Shown here piece by piece: positions 19,453 through 26,789 of a stretch of DNA of 27,714 bases. Within the stretch, counting starts at the first letter, position 1. Every line of letters begins with the position of its first letter. The notes beneath the pieces are model-generated. The model was not told the origin of the DNA, made no database searches, and worked only from the letters and a program-made list of their open reading frames with translations. Source of the stretch: Plakobranchus ocellatus (Eukaryota; Mollusca; Gastropoda; Plakobranchidae). The stretch spans positions 985,775-1,013,488 of the forward strand of contig BLXT01006160.1 in the NCBI GenBank assembly GCA_019648995.1. Direction: 5' to 3'. A program made the translations under genes and the position numbers.

Positions 19453-21714
19453 TGTATCTTTTTTCCTCTTTAGCTTGTATCTTTTGGCAAAACAATTTGA
19501 AGAGATGAAGGTGGCAGAAATCTCCTCCTTACTTCACACAGCTAAACGAGAGCGAATCATCAGGAAGTTTGAGCGGGGAGACATTCACATGTATGTACAA
19601 ATTAGTTGAATCTTTGAGCTTATTTAAAGGGGCATTCACATGGATGTACAGATTAATTGAATATTTTAGCTTATTTTAAACTAGCTTTTGTACGCCCTCA
19701 TATCCTCATTGTATCAAAATTTAAAAAAAATCAGAACCAAGAGGGAAAGACCATTGAATTAAATTCGTGAAAATTAAGGTCTTTTCGATTTCAATACTAT
19801 TTGTAGTTTAAAAAATTAGATTGTTTTGTTTATTCTGATGACTTGACTTAACCTGCTATGTTAATATTTTTCATGTACCCCAGCAGTTCCAGTCAAGTGG
19901 ACTCAATTTAAAAAAAAAAAAAAAAAAAAAGGAAAAATAAAGTTTGAAAATATTTTTGGTTGCTCATTGCATGTGATTTTTTATGATATCTAAGATATTG
20001 CATGATAGTGTTATTATTTCTGGAATGCAAATCGCAAGTTTGTTTATTCTCAACTAAATTCGTTTCTCATTTTTAAAACTTTATTTAAATTTTGACTTTT
20101 TTACTCAGGCCTCAGAGTTAGAACCAAGCTTTTCAAAATTGACATTTTGGTTTTATAAAGCAGCATTGAATTTTTTTGTACAACTCAGAAATTATACTGA
20201 TTTTAGTCATTTTTAAAGAGTTTAGGGTGAAGAAAAACTTTTTTTTTTTATCTTTCTATTCTGATATAGGCTGATATGTTCTGATATGATGACGCGTGGG
20301 ATGGATATTGGCAATGTTGAATATGTTATCTCATATGATGCTCCACCTTACATTGAGACATACATCCATCGAATAGGCCGCACAGCAAGAGCAAATAAGG
20401 CTGGCACAGCTATTTCACTTTTGGAGGGGAAGGAAGTAAGTCTGTATACTGATACTGAAATGGAGAGGAGGGATATCAACTAGAATATTTAATGATGAAG
20501 TAAAGATAAGAAAAGGTTATTCTATATTATTATAGCATTCCATAATAAGTGATTATTAGTGGCTTGCTTGTCTCTCAACATTTTAATAAAATACTTCCAC
20601 ATATCAGAGCCAGTAGTTGTTTTTGTTTCAGTCACAAAAGAGTATGGGAACAAAGCATGGGTTAGGCATAAAATAGAATTCCTTCAAACTGGCCATCAAA
20701 ATTAGTGTTATACCCAACACAAAAACCTTATTGGACTTAAAAATCTTATGTTTTGAAAACTCAACTGTCTGGCAGTACAACAAAAATAGATGAGTTGTAG
20801 ATCTGCACAACTCATCACAATTGAAAATGTTAAACTAGAAGGGTAAAAAGACTTGTTTCTCTACTGCTAAATTTCTATAGCCACACTAAAAACTTTCTTT
20901 ACATATAGGAATAGTAATTCCTTATTATTTAATTTAGAATTTTAATATAAGTTACGTCACATAGATGCTTTCTCATATGAGGTCATTTATTGCCATGTTT
21001 CAGATGTATCATTTCAAGAAAATGCTGCGGGATTCAGGAAGATGGAGAAAATTAAAGAGAATTTCTGTTACTCAAAGCTCCCTCCAGCCCCTGGTGCCAA
21101 CATTTTCTAAAGCTTTGAAGATGTTGCCTGAAATCTTGACAGTAAGGATGATTAAGCATGCAATCCTTTCAAGTATAATAAGTTTTAAATAAGTCCACAA
21201 TGAGCCTTAAAGACATTGAATCTGACTCAGGTGTCTCCTCTGGGTCTGGGTTAGAGGTTTTTTTATTTTCAATCTCTTAAGCTATATATATCCAGCATTT
21301 ACTCATAGTTTATTGATTCTTTTTCCTTCGCTTTTCGCTCACAGAAAATAGCCATGGTTCCTTGCATAAATCTTGTTTATATTCAAAATATGTATTGCTT
21401 TCATCAAGGGAGGCATGTTCATCTTAAATTTGCATTCTCGTTTTTGTTCTTTATTAGCAGAGGGCAAATTGTCAGTGACACCACCGTTTTTTTGTTAATG
21501 TCTATTTTAATGCAGTTATGAGTATCATTGCTTTTACTTTGAGTAAATACAGATTTGCAGTTTTTTTTAATGAGGAAAAGAGACATTCTGTATAATTTGT
21601 GAGAAACCAGATAAAATTTGTTACTTCGATTTTTTTTTTTAACTGTTGTCAACTTTGTGTCATATTTGTCTTTCTCTTTAACAGGAACAGAGACGTCAGA
21701 AGAAAAAGTCATGA
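6783..21714 (+). CDS. DDX51: DDX51-like DEAD-box RNA helicase, 15 exons
   Basis: This is the complete coding span of a DDX51/Dbp6-type ATP-dependent RNA helicase. Members act in the nucleolus in 60S ribosomal subunit assembly and rRNA processing. Fifteen exons join in frame to about 590 codons; human DDX51 is about 666, the difference lying mainly in a shorter N-terminus. In order I see an acidic Ser-rich N-terminus with a conserved GGF segment (about 1-85), LPNWL, a CSPVQ Q-motif (about 136-142), APTGSGKT (173-180), PVRDLA (206-211), TKGR (268-271), DEAD (293-296), SAT (351-353), CFTNS, TRGMDI (488-493), HRIGRTAR (513-520), and a basic tail ending QRRQKKKS. The DDX51 assignment rests on the GFRPRDVCVSAPTGSGKT, DHIERTPGF and LFSATLSQNPEKL blocks. 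The start has an upstream in-frame stop and good context (A at -3, G at +4). Introns host a Harbinger element, a minisatellite and a hairpin. Confidence 0.95.
7409..7550 (+). CDS. DDX51: DDX51 exon 2 (residues 94-140)
   Basis: After a T-rich acceptor ending TTTTTCAG, the exon reads VKRVLPNWLQHPVL, then the region leading to the Q motif (LVQKLRENKIETCSP). It ends one base into a codon before GTCTGT and joins exon 3 to give CSPVQW. LPxWL followed by the acidic linker is conserved in DDX51 relatives. The exon is too short to be an obvious ORF on its own. Confidence 0.88.
7675..8050. repeat. Degenerate minisatellite, about 29-bp period
   Basis: About 13 diverged units carry variants of TTTCTTGAATGGTGACTGTG followed by an ACTTTCCT-like segment. 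GGTGACT or GATGACT cores occur near 7705, 7734, 7763, 7795, 7942 and 8001, with spacings close to 27-32 bases. Confidence 0.7.
8116..8186 (-). ncRNA. Hairpin, candidate microRNA precursor
   Basis: Two 31-nt arms (8116-8146 and 8156-8186) flank a 9-nt loop. Their tips pair as AAGACATA with TATGTCTT, and their bases contain AACTCATTGA and TCAATGAGTT. Read as minus-strand RNA, I count 26 Watson-Crick pairs, four G-U pairs and one G-G mismatch; on the plus strand the same positions are A-C and C-C mismatches. Size and shape suit a pre-miRNA antisense to the DDX51 intron. I do not recognise either arm as a known miRNA, and a tiny palindromic MITE is the alternative. Confidence 0.35.
9515..9660 (+). 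CDS. DDX51: DDX51 exon 3 (residues 141-189, Walker A)
   Basis: This exon holds Q142 of the Q motif, the DDX51-typical GFRPRDVCVS, and motif I APTGSGKT at 173-180, which binds ATP phosphates and Mg2+. The acceptor ACATCTAG has a weak pyrimidine tract. The donor is GTAAGT. Intron 2 before it is 1964 bases and intron 3 after it 1286. Confidence 0.95.
9661..10946. other. DDX51 intron 3
   Basis: AT-rich intron without recognisable genes. It has a short TG run near 9760-9772, a G-run near 10584-10592, and a long T tract at 10920-10935 that serves as the polypyrimidine tract for exon 4. Confidence 0.75.
10947..11063 (+). CDS. DDX51: DDX51 exon 4 (residues 190-228, motif Ia)
   Basis: The exon runs from ALKDRVVPHVRALVILP to STSLR. 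Motif Ia, PTRELA in most DEAD-box proteins, reads PVRDLA (206-211). It ends on a whole codon before GTAAAT. The following intron 4 received a Harbinger transposon only 38 bases downstream of the donor. Confidence 0.93.
11102..11132 (+). repeat. Harbinger left terminal inverted repeat
   Basis: The repeat starts GGGCGACCACACAGAG. The following bases ATAATTTCC and AGGC are shared with the right end; position 27 differs (A here, G there). Confidence 0.93.
11161..11199. repeat. Subterminal hairpin repeating TIR sequence
   Basis: GGAAAGTAT at 11161-11169 is the reverse complement of ATACTTTCC at 11191-11199. The bases 11180-11199 (CCACATAGAGAATACTTTCC) match bases 11108-11127 of the TIR at 18 of 20 positions. 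Such subterminal copies could be extra binding sites for the element's Myb-like protein or transposase. Confidence 0.65.
11287..11407 (+). pseudogene. Harbinger transposase, first exon (partial)
   Basis: From ATG at 11287 the frame gives MDSSSDNEYF followed by KRRCKVHNINKERAALGE, then enters the assembly gap. The R/K-rich stretch followed by VHNINKERAALGEF is the typical N-terminus of HARBI1-like transposases (usually WVHPIN...R...GEFH). The end of this exon and the middle of the protein are in the gap or missing. It would join the second exon that starts at 12646. Confidence 0.75.
11408..12181. other. Assembly gap (774 N)
   Basis: A run of N inside the Harbinger element; the missing sequence should include the end of transposase exon 1 and the 3' end of the MADF exon. 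Reading frames that appear to span it are artefacts. Confidence 0.99.
12182..12572 (-). pseudogene. Harbinger MADF/Myb-like protein, second exon (partial)
   Basis: On the minus strand, after acceptor TATATTTCAG, the frame reads ETVLRKKWKFLREKFFSEYN and later KWPYFQQMMFLKDMV, the second half of a MADF (Myb/SANT-like) DNA-binding domain. A Ser/Glu/Pro-rich, low-complexity tail follows and runs open into the assembly gap, so the C-terminus (perhaps a BESS-like segment) is not visible. In PIF/Harbinger elements this second protein binds element ends and helps bring the transposase into the nucleus. It is opposite to and inside the intron of the transposase gene. Confidence 0.85.
12646..13510 (+). 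pseudogene. Harbinger DDE_4 transposase, main exon with stops
   Basis: The catalytic part of a HARBI1-like nuclease, which would cut and rejoin element ends together with the MADF partner. After an acceptor (TTTTTTTTCAG) it reads YLVTGSSFQSLAFSFRMG, the usual family block. The first catalytic Asp is in GAIDGKHVR (codon 12857-12859), the second in ADEAYPL (13127-13129), and the Glu in VVECAFGIL (13238-13240). The frame is the same throughout but broken by TAG at 12746-12748 and TAA at 12914-12916, the latter in a block where relatives have Tyr. It ends with a TAG at 13510. The open 12983-13510 part alone is only the C-terminal half. Confidence 0.92.
13529..13585. repeat. GA/GATA microsatellite
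   Basis: GAGAGA followed by GATAGATA and GAGAGATATAGAG lies just after the transposase stop, inside the Harbinger element. Confidence 0.9.
13768..13960 (-). pseudogene. Harbinger MADF protein, first exon with a stop
   Basis: The minus-strand frame gives DEFDLESYYGYRFVISSVYL, NPIWDKHDKLHANRNAIDK, a TGA (13802-13804), then WKEIANEMQQE before donor GTAAGA. This is the first half of a MADF domain. Spliced to the exon ending at 12572, the phases fit (one base plus two) and yield a Glu followed by TVLRKKW. No ATG is visible before the upstream stop at 13961-13963, so the true start may lie in a further exon or be lost. The single TGA stands where relatives have a sense codon before WKEIA. Confidence 0.72.
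14329..14359 (-). repeat. Harbinger right terminal inverted repeat
   Basis: Reverse complement of the left end: it finishes CTCTGTGTGGTCGCCC and is followed directly by TAA. Confidence 0.93.
14363..15736. other. DDX51 intron 4, part after the Harbinger element
   Basis: AT-rich with several T and A tracts. I see no gene; the 83-codon frame at 14642-14893 is Phe/Lys-rich chance sequence. Confidence 0.75.
15737..15798 (+). CDS. DDX51: DDX51 exon 5 (residues 229-248)
   Basis: This 62-base exon encodes VVLLAGKKEFHAEQMKLVKE and two bases of the next codon. It corresponds to the block around the TGQ-type (GG) motif of DDX51, here AGK. The acceptor is TTCCTTGTCAG and the donor GTATTA. Frame and homology agree on both sides. 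Confidence 0.87.
15799..16364. other. DDX51 intron 5
   Basis: AT-rich. The overlapping frames at 15934-16210 on both strands are hydrophobic chance ORFs with no family resemblance. Confidence 0.7.
16365..16488 (+). CDS. DDX51: DDX51 exon 6 (residues 249-290, motif Ib)
   Basis: The exon encodes CSVADIVVAT, then KGRLLDHIERTPGFDLTHLRFL, the DDX51 hallmark before the DEAD box. Motif Ib is TKGR rather than TPGR: Lys269, codon AAA at 16423-16425. It ends with CTG before GTAAAC. Confidence 0.93.
16881..17020 (+). CDS. DDX51: DDX51 exon 7 (residues 291-336, DEAD)
   Basis: Motif II VIDEAD occupies 291-296, followed by RQMEDIYDNWLSHV, equivalent to the Trp-containing helix after the DEAD box in DDX51. 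The exon then enters a low-conservation insertion typical of this subfamily between DEAD and SAT. It ends two bases into a Ser codon before GTGTGT. Confidence 0.94.
17321..17342 (+). CDS. DDX51: DDX51 exon 8, 22-nt microexon (residues 337-344)
   Basis: After acceptor CACTTTCAG come 22 bases encoding the last base of a Ser codon plus SEQTVMH, and then donor GTAAGT. Exon 7 leaves phase 2 and exon 9 begins in phase 0, so 22 bases are exactly what is needed. It aligns to the variable segment just before the SAT motif. Confidence 0.82.
17343..17979. other. DDX51 intron 8
   Basis: AT-rich intron; I see no structure beyond the splice sites. Confidence 0.7.
17980..18118 (+). CDS. DDX51: DDX51 exon 9 (residues 345-390, SAT motif)
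   Basis: MQKLLFSATLSQNPEKLEQM is motif III (SAT, 351-353) with the DDX51-characteristic QNPEKL. The remaining part LHLPLLFTTVAPE leads to the inter-domain linker. The acceptor is ATTGAATAG and the donor GTAAAT. Confidence 0.95.
18425..18459 (+). CDS. DDX51: DDX51 exon 10 (residues 391-402)
   Basis: A 35-base exon that, with the last base of exon 9, gives DADKFSTPSMLK, the linker entering the C-terminal helicase domain. The acceptor is ATGCCAG and the donor GTGAGA. It is supported by phase and by position, with only weak sequence conservation. Confidence 0.78.
18797..18912 (+). CDS. DDX51: DDX51 exon 11 (residues 403-441, motif IV)
   Basis: The exon encodes EKPLVLFHFVLNEHLNHVLC followed by FTNSVESSHR, the motif IV region of the second RecA domain. 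In relatives the same place reads KPL...VLCFTNS...SHRL. It ends in the Arg codon before GTATGT. Confidence 0.93.
19380..19449. repeat. CT microsatellite beside exon 12
   Basis: A nearly pure CT dinucleotide tract in intron 11, ending about 24 bases before the exon 12 acceptor. It extends the polypyrimidine tract, and its length is likely polymorphic. Confidence 0.92.
19474..19590 (+). CDS. DDX51: DDX51 exon 12 (residues 442-479)
   Basis: The exon encodes LYLLAKQFEEMKVAEISSLL, then RERIIRKFERGDIH, the helix and strand that lead to motif V. Its acceptor follows a long CT microsatellite. The last bases of this exon and the start of intron 12 are tandemly duplicated just downstream. Confidence 0.93.
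19580..19680. repeat. 51-bp tandem duplication across exon 12 donor
   Basis: CATTCACATGTATGTACA at 19582 recurs at 19633 as CATTCACATGGATGTACA, and similarity continues through TTGAAT and AGCTTATTT. The first copy contains the exon 12/intron 12 junction (CAT|GTATGT). In the second copy the donor GT is GG. Confidence 0.85.
19681..20269. other. DDX51 intron 12 remainder
   Basis: AT-rich, with a run of A at about 19911-19930 and a T tract before exon 13. No gene is seen. Confidence 0.7.
20270..20435 (+). CDS. DDX51: DDX51 exon 13 (residues 480-535, motifs V and VI)
   Basis: MLICSDMMTRGMDIG contains motif V (usually ARGIDV), and YIHRIGRTAR contains motif VI with the arginines that contact ATP. 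YDAPPYIETY between them matches the YDAP..L.TY block of relatives. It ends at GAA before GTAAGT. Confidence 0.95.
20436..21684. other. DDX51 introns 13 and 14 (around exon 14)
   Basis: Apart from exon 14, both introns are AT-rich and lack recognisable elements. The minus-strand frame 21419-21784 overlaps exon 15 antisense and is Lys/Ile-rich chance sequence. Confidence 0.65.
21004..21141 (+). CDS. DDX51: DDX51 exon 14 (residues 536-581)
   Basis: The exon encodes MYHFKKMLRDSGRWRKLKRI and SSLQPLVPTFSKALKMLPEI. LQPLVP..ALS-like sequence is the C-terminal signature of DDX51. It ends on a whole codon before GTAAGG. Confidence 0.92.
21685..21714 (+). CDS. DDX51: DDX51 exon 15, terminal (residues 582-590)
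   Basis: After CTCTTTAACAG the final 30 bases encode EQRRQKKKS and a TGA stop. A basic C-terminal end of this kind is usual in the family and could contribute to RNA binding or nucleolar targeting. Confidence 0.85.
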   Translation, partial: EQRRQKKKS

Positions 21715-21758
21715 CAAAAAGAATGTGTTTCTTTATATGTTCAAGTGAAATGGTGACA

Positions 21759-21764
21759 ATTAAA
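21759..21764 (+). terminator. DDX51: Candidate poly(A) signal ATTAAA
   Basis: ATTAAA lies 45 bases after the DDX51 stop, with a GT/T-rich stretch near 21798-21820 that could act as the downstream element. This would give a very short 3' UTR. AATAAA also occurs near 22152 and 22505 and would give longer ones. Confidence 0.35.
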
Positions 21765-21779
21765 ATCATGGTATAAGTT

Positions 21780-24700
21780 GGCATTCCAAGTTCGTTAATA
21801 TTTTGTCTTGTTTTTAATTCGTCTTTTTATTCACACGTAATGTCTTTCTTTCATTGTGTGTTTGTTGTTGTTGTTTTGCATTCAACAATATTTTGTTTAC
21901 ATCAGCGATACATGTACAATCTTTTATTGTTATAAATATGCGCTGATTTTGGTTGGTTTGGGGCAAAAGTCATCCAAGCCTTTTTTGAAATATCTGGCTT
22001 TAGAATGGACCAACAATCTTTAGGCCGGAATTTTGTGTTATATCTTTCGGACAATTGTCAAAGAGCTTACAATTCGGGTACTAGTAAAAGAAAAGATGCT
22101 CTCGCTGCAAGTTCCTGTCCTCTGAATGAGAGGGCAAAACATAGATGCCTCTAATAAAACAAATGTTGATCCCTTATGTCTGCACGTACATCCAGAAAAG
22201 ATAAATCCTTTAAGTTCTAATTTTCTTTTGGTTTCAAAGTATTTTGCTTGCAAGAATCATAAGTCAACCATTTGTTTTTAAACACTTCAATCTTTTCTGC
22301 TAAAAAATGTCCTAAAAATCGTTCCAGCCTGAGGGGTGCTGTCAGAAAGGCCTTACAATCTTTTTTTCAAATGGTGAAAGAATTTTCAAAATTTGTAATT
22401 TTTTGGAAAATCTCCATCTTTATCAGTGAAAGTTTGTGCTTATTTTGAATTGTTTTTCTTTGAGAGCTCCTTATGCTCTACCACATCCCTGACGAAGGAA
22501 TATCAATAAAAAAGAGACATCCATGCCAGCTACCAAGGAAATTTCCCAAATTCCAGCAAACTGTTGCACTGATAGCAATGATATGACATTGCTTGCTTCA
22601 AAATGGTGTCCCAAGAAAGCATAATTTTAGAATGTTATGAATGATTGACAAGAAAGTAGATGGGAAGGATGCTGATGTAGTTGCAGATATGGAAGAGAAT
22701 GCAGTGTTTTGAAAGAAAATCCTGAGGGACAGAAAATCAACCCATAGCTTTTCTTGTCACTTCTGGCTGAAATTAGCTTCAAGAGAAACAGGCTGTGCAA
22801 AATGTAAATTGCCCTTAAAAATGTAATATTAAACATACTGAAGTAGTGTGAAATTTAGCGGGATAATCTAGCATTATGAGTTTGGAATTACAGAAATTTT
22901 GTTCACCAATCAGTATTATGTCATGCTCATAACTTTGGTTTTCAAATCTTCAAGCATATTTAAGCTTAATTTCTCAAATTACCGATTTCCATTTCACACA
23001 CTTCATTGGTGCATTGATGAACATTATCTCATCCAAACTCTATGAATTATTGTCAAAATTAATTTCAAATTTAACCAAGAGAGAAGTGCTGAAATAAGTT
23101 TATTTGTAACTCAAAACAACCTTAGGTAACTTCATGTTCATGTCTGAACCTGACAAAATACATCGCATTTATTATTTGTGCAGTTGTTCTACAACACAAC
23201 TTGATTGAGTTGTGTATACATTGTCGACTTTAAATGAAAATCTTAATTAAAAGTTTAAAAATAACATTTTTTTAGTGCTGCAGTTGCTTTAGACATTCTA
23301 TTTTCAAATTAGTACAAGTTCTTAGTTTAACAAAGATTGAAGAAACATCCATTTAATGTCATTTTTCTTTTGAATGAAAAAAAACATCTAATACCATTAT
23401 CTTATCTTATAGGAAATGAAGCTATACATGTATTTAGTTTTCTACATTAAAAGGTTCAAGGAAAAAACTTTAGAACATGCTGTTCCTTTGAAACGTGTAA
23501 GTTGTAAGGTTTGACTCATTGAAGTAGGTTTTTAAGAAATATAATCATGTGTAGTTTTCATTAAATTTTCATGATTGTGCTTTTTTGCATGATTTAAATC
23601 CCACAGTAATAGAGTTTATTACTAGATTGAAGAACCCTGTATAAGAAAAATTTATGATAGAGTGGGGGAGCTGCAGCCGAGGCTCAAATTCTTAAGGATC
23701 AATGTGAAAATGCTGACGCTTGAAAAAAAAATTATTGTGAGAGAGGAAGTCGTTTGTAAAAATAAATAAAAAAATTTTCAAGTGCTTTTTATAGTAACGA
23801 CGTTCATATTTGATTTTTAACTATTGCATTCTAAAAATGAGGAAAGTTATCTACACATTCTTTTATTGGGGGCCTGGTGGTGGTGGGCGTAAATCTGTTA
23901 CTTATACAATAAGAGCCCAATATAAAAAAAAGTTTTGAACAAAGGAGTGAAAGAATATATAGATTTTTTTTTTTTTTTTTTTAATGAAAATACGATTTTG
24001 AAAATAAGAATATTAAAAAAAAATAATAAATAATTAAATTGAGTAAAAGTCTGCATCTATTAAAAATGGCTTAACCCATTGTTGGATAAAAAATTCATTA
24101 CATCACCACGTGCAAAACTGCATACTAAAATGACTATTACATTAAGGTTTGTGCAAATCCATCCTTCAATAGCCAAGTTTCACGTTAAACAAGAATCTTA
24201 CTCTTAACAATAGAATGTGGGAAAATTAGTAAAATAAATTTGAAAAATACATGTATTTAACAAAGATGATTAAATAAAAAACATTTTGCTATAGGGGATC
24301 TTTAATATCAATCACCATATGGAGAAAATAAAATAACAAGATTTCGCTTATATTTATTAGGAGATTCAAAGAAAAATACACACACTCCCATTTTACAAAT
24401 AACTTCATTTCATTGAATCATTTTTGACAGGCATATACATTTTCTTTCTTTGCGGAAGCATCGTGCAGTGAGGGGCTATATTTCACTAGATGTAGTACTA
24501 CATTTTTTTTTTTTTTTGTAGTACATGTATAATCACTGACTGCTACTGCTAGAGATTATGTCAATGCCTATAGAGTGGAAGGGCCATCAGAAACAAGGTA
24601 GATTACTACGAAGTTAAGTCAGCAAAAATAGCAGTCTGTTTTGAAGCGATCCGATTATTGTTCTTGGCGTTTCTCTTCGCTGTGTAATGACTGATACTAT

Positions 24701-24900
24701 AGGCCTAGCAGCACTGGTGCGTGAGTACAAGGAAGATACTCACGAATTTGTATAGCATCTGTGACTGTGAGTGAGTCACCAGAAAACCAGGGGCAATTCG
24801 TTTGATCTCAAAGAACTCTCTATGGGTGAGTTTTCGTCATATCTAAAGACGGTATAACAGTTCCTGATTCCGACTCCGAAGTTTTTTTTCCTCATAAATT
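21780..24900. other. Downstream intergenic region
   Basis: About 3 kb of AT-rich DNA with no gene I can support. Short frames at 22038-22253 and 22627-22836 (minus) show no family motif. The part at about 24590-24840 is somewhat richer in G and C, with a short GTGAG-containing end; it could be regulatory or a non-coding exon, but nothing proves it. Confidence 0.5.
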
Positions 24901-24939
24901 TAACGAAGTGACAAGATTCTAGATTAGGTCTAAATTTAT

Positions 24940-25030
24940 ATCTAAACTAAAATATAGATCTAGATCTAATCTAGAGGTCTAAATTAGATATAGATCTAGA
25001 TCTAAATTTTAAATCTAGAATCTAGACCCT
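24940..25030. repeat. AGATCT/TCTAGA-rich cluster
   Basis: Dense overlapping TAGATCTAGATCTA-like runs. The same hexamers cluster near 747-880 and recur singly through the window. Confidence 0.75.
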
Positions 25031-25852
25031 ATTGATCTATTTTCCCGAATTACAATGGTGGCTGAGTTTCAGTGATCAATTCCAATTCAGCTAGATCTAT
25101 CACTTAAAATTCAAACAGGCGATCATGCGAAGAAAATGAGTTCCTCTTCACTCTATTAAAATGGTTATATAATTCCTGTAAGTTGAAAAATAGTCAAACA
25201 TCCATATATTTCTTTATATATCTGCATGAAAATATTTGGATGTCTTGCCTCAGATACTTTTGTGCACATTTTGTCAAGCATCTTCTTCATTTCTGAAAGA
25301 ATTTGGTGTGGTAACTGAGTATTACAGATTCCATGTTTAAAGTTTAGATAAATGTATCTAATTTAGATCTTGATTTTTTTAGTAGGCGCAGCAAAAAATG
25401 AAGAAGTAGACAAGAATAGGTCTAGATCTGAATGAAATCTTTCATATTTAGGCCAAATTATCCTCGTAATTGTAGGAGAGTGGTTTGATCAAGATCTAAA
25501 GCTCTTTTAAGAGTTATTTCTAAAAGCTCAAGAGTCGCCTATGGCCAAAGAATCAGCAACCACATTGTGTGCTGTATAAAAAGTTGGCAATATTTTCAGT
25601 AAAGTTAGTAATCTAGAAAGTTATATCATGCATAAAGCAATAGTAAAACCAAGTAAATTAGAACTAAAAATGTCAAGGATTGACTGCTCATGTCTGGTAG
25701 GGTACCCAAGTGTCTAAATCATGTCGAACTGACATAGGTCCATGGATGCAAAGGATTAAAAAAGGCTTTTTAAGGTTATTCACCTGCTGAGACGTCAAGT
25801 ATGTTAATATATATGTCAAAACTCTTCAGTGATGCAAAAAGAATTCTGAATA
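25031..25852. other. Spacer before the mariner
   Basis: AT-rich with scattered AGATCT sites; no gene or element is recognised. Confidence 0.6.
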
Positions 25853-26048
25853 TACGAGGGCAGGCTGATAATTAAGTTCCGTTTGCTAATAACTTAGTCG
25901 ATTTTCGTCACATCAACCTAAAATTTCATACATATACTCTCAAACCATTTTTCTAGGCTTAACTAGAACAACAAGTTTGTGTGACATCATTTGTACTCAT
26001 AATGCAGTAACGCGCAACACGTGATGGGGTAGCCATGTTTATGAGACA

Positions 26049-26171
26049 ATGGCGACGTCCAATAACCTTCTCATCAAACAGCGATTTGTTATCGAGTTTT
26101 TGGCAGCTGAGGGATGTTCTGCTGCAAATATTCATGCAAGAATGAAGACAGTTGAAAGCTCTAAGAGTTGA
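26049..26171 (+). pseudogene. Mariner transposase N-terminus, left-arm copy
   Basis: From ATG at 26049, 40 codons begin MATSNNLLIKQRFVIEFLAA and end at TGA; EGCSAANIHARMKTVES follows, the start of the mariner helix-turn-helix region. Mariner sequence is lost after about 26152. It is the inverted partner of the right-arm copy. Confidence 0.75.
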
Positions 26172-26593
26172 GTACACGTATGTCCTTTCTCTGCGTTTTC
26201 ATCTCTACAGTGAGCTGTCTTGGGACTCAACGGGCAGAGACTTTTCGGTAACCCAGTACAGTTGTGACGATATGGTGCACTCGTTCTTTCGAAATGCATA
26301 CTGCATTGGCAATTTCCTTTAGTTTGACCCTTCGATTTGCTCTAATTATGCAGTCAACTTTCTCTCGATGAGCCGTGACTGATGCGGAAAGGGGCCTACC
26401 CGAACGCTTTCGATCACGCAGAATTGTCTCTCTGGGGTCTTCCCCTTTAAAAATTCTCACCCATTTGCGAACTGCAAGGTCTGAAATGCACATTTCACCA
26501 TCTTGCATGAATATTTGCAGCAGAACATCCCTCAGCAGCCAAAAACTCCATAACAGAGCGCTGTTTGATGAGCAGGTCAATGGACGTCGCCAT
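26155..26593 (-). pseudogene. Mariner transposase DNA-binding fragment, right-arm copy
   Basis: On the minus strand, an ATG at 26593 starts a frame equivalent to the left-arm copy, which breaks near 26500 where about 14 bases present on the left appear deleted. In the next frame the sequence continues with CISDLAVRKWVRIFKG, DRKRSGRPLSASV and KLKEIANAVCISKERVHHI, the paired helix-turn-helix and GRP linker of mariner transposases. VTTVLGYRKVSAR is followed by a TGA where relatives have Trp, then VPRQLTVEMKTQRKDI. The DD34D catalytic domain is missing. Confidence 0.85.
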
Positions 26594-26789
26594 TGTCTCA
26601 TAAGCATGGCTACCCCATCACGTGTTGCACGTCACTGCATTATGAGTACAAATGATGTCACACAAACTTGTTGTTCTAGTTAAGCCTAGAAAAATGGTTC
26701 GAGAGTATATGTATGAAATTTTAGGTTGATGTGACGAAAATCGACTGAGTTATTAGCAAACGGAACTTAATTATCAGCCTGATCTCGTA

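Larger units (their letters stand above)
25853..26789. mobile_element. Rearranged mariner with 287-bp inverted arms
   Basis: The element proper is 25855-26787 with TA at each side (25853-25854 and 26788-26789), the mariner target. Ends read CGAGGGCAGGCTGATAATT on the left and CGAGATCAGGCTGATAATT in reverse complement on the right. The inverted similarity does not stop at a short TIR: arms 25855-26141 and 26501-26787 are both 287 bases and differ by about 14 substitutions with no indel. Each arm therefore contains the 5' end of the element up to the beginning of the transposase gene. The 359-base middle is transposase sequence reading leftward. The catalytic domain and the original 3' end are absent, so this is a fold-back derivative made by inverted duplication of the 5' end. 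Confidence 0.88.

Noticed and set aside
24496-24530. Palindrome ATGTAGTACTACA with T-run and GTAGTACAT
   Set aside because: The pairing is short and the loop is a pure T tract; it is likely a chance AT-rich structure.
26375-26683. Plus-strand 102-codon frame in the mariner
   Set aside because: It is antisense to the transposase DNA-binding fragment and the inverted arm; the family match is on the minus strand.
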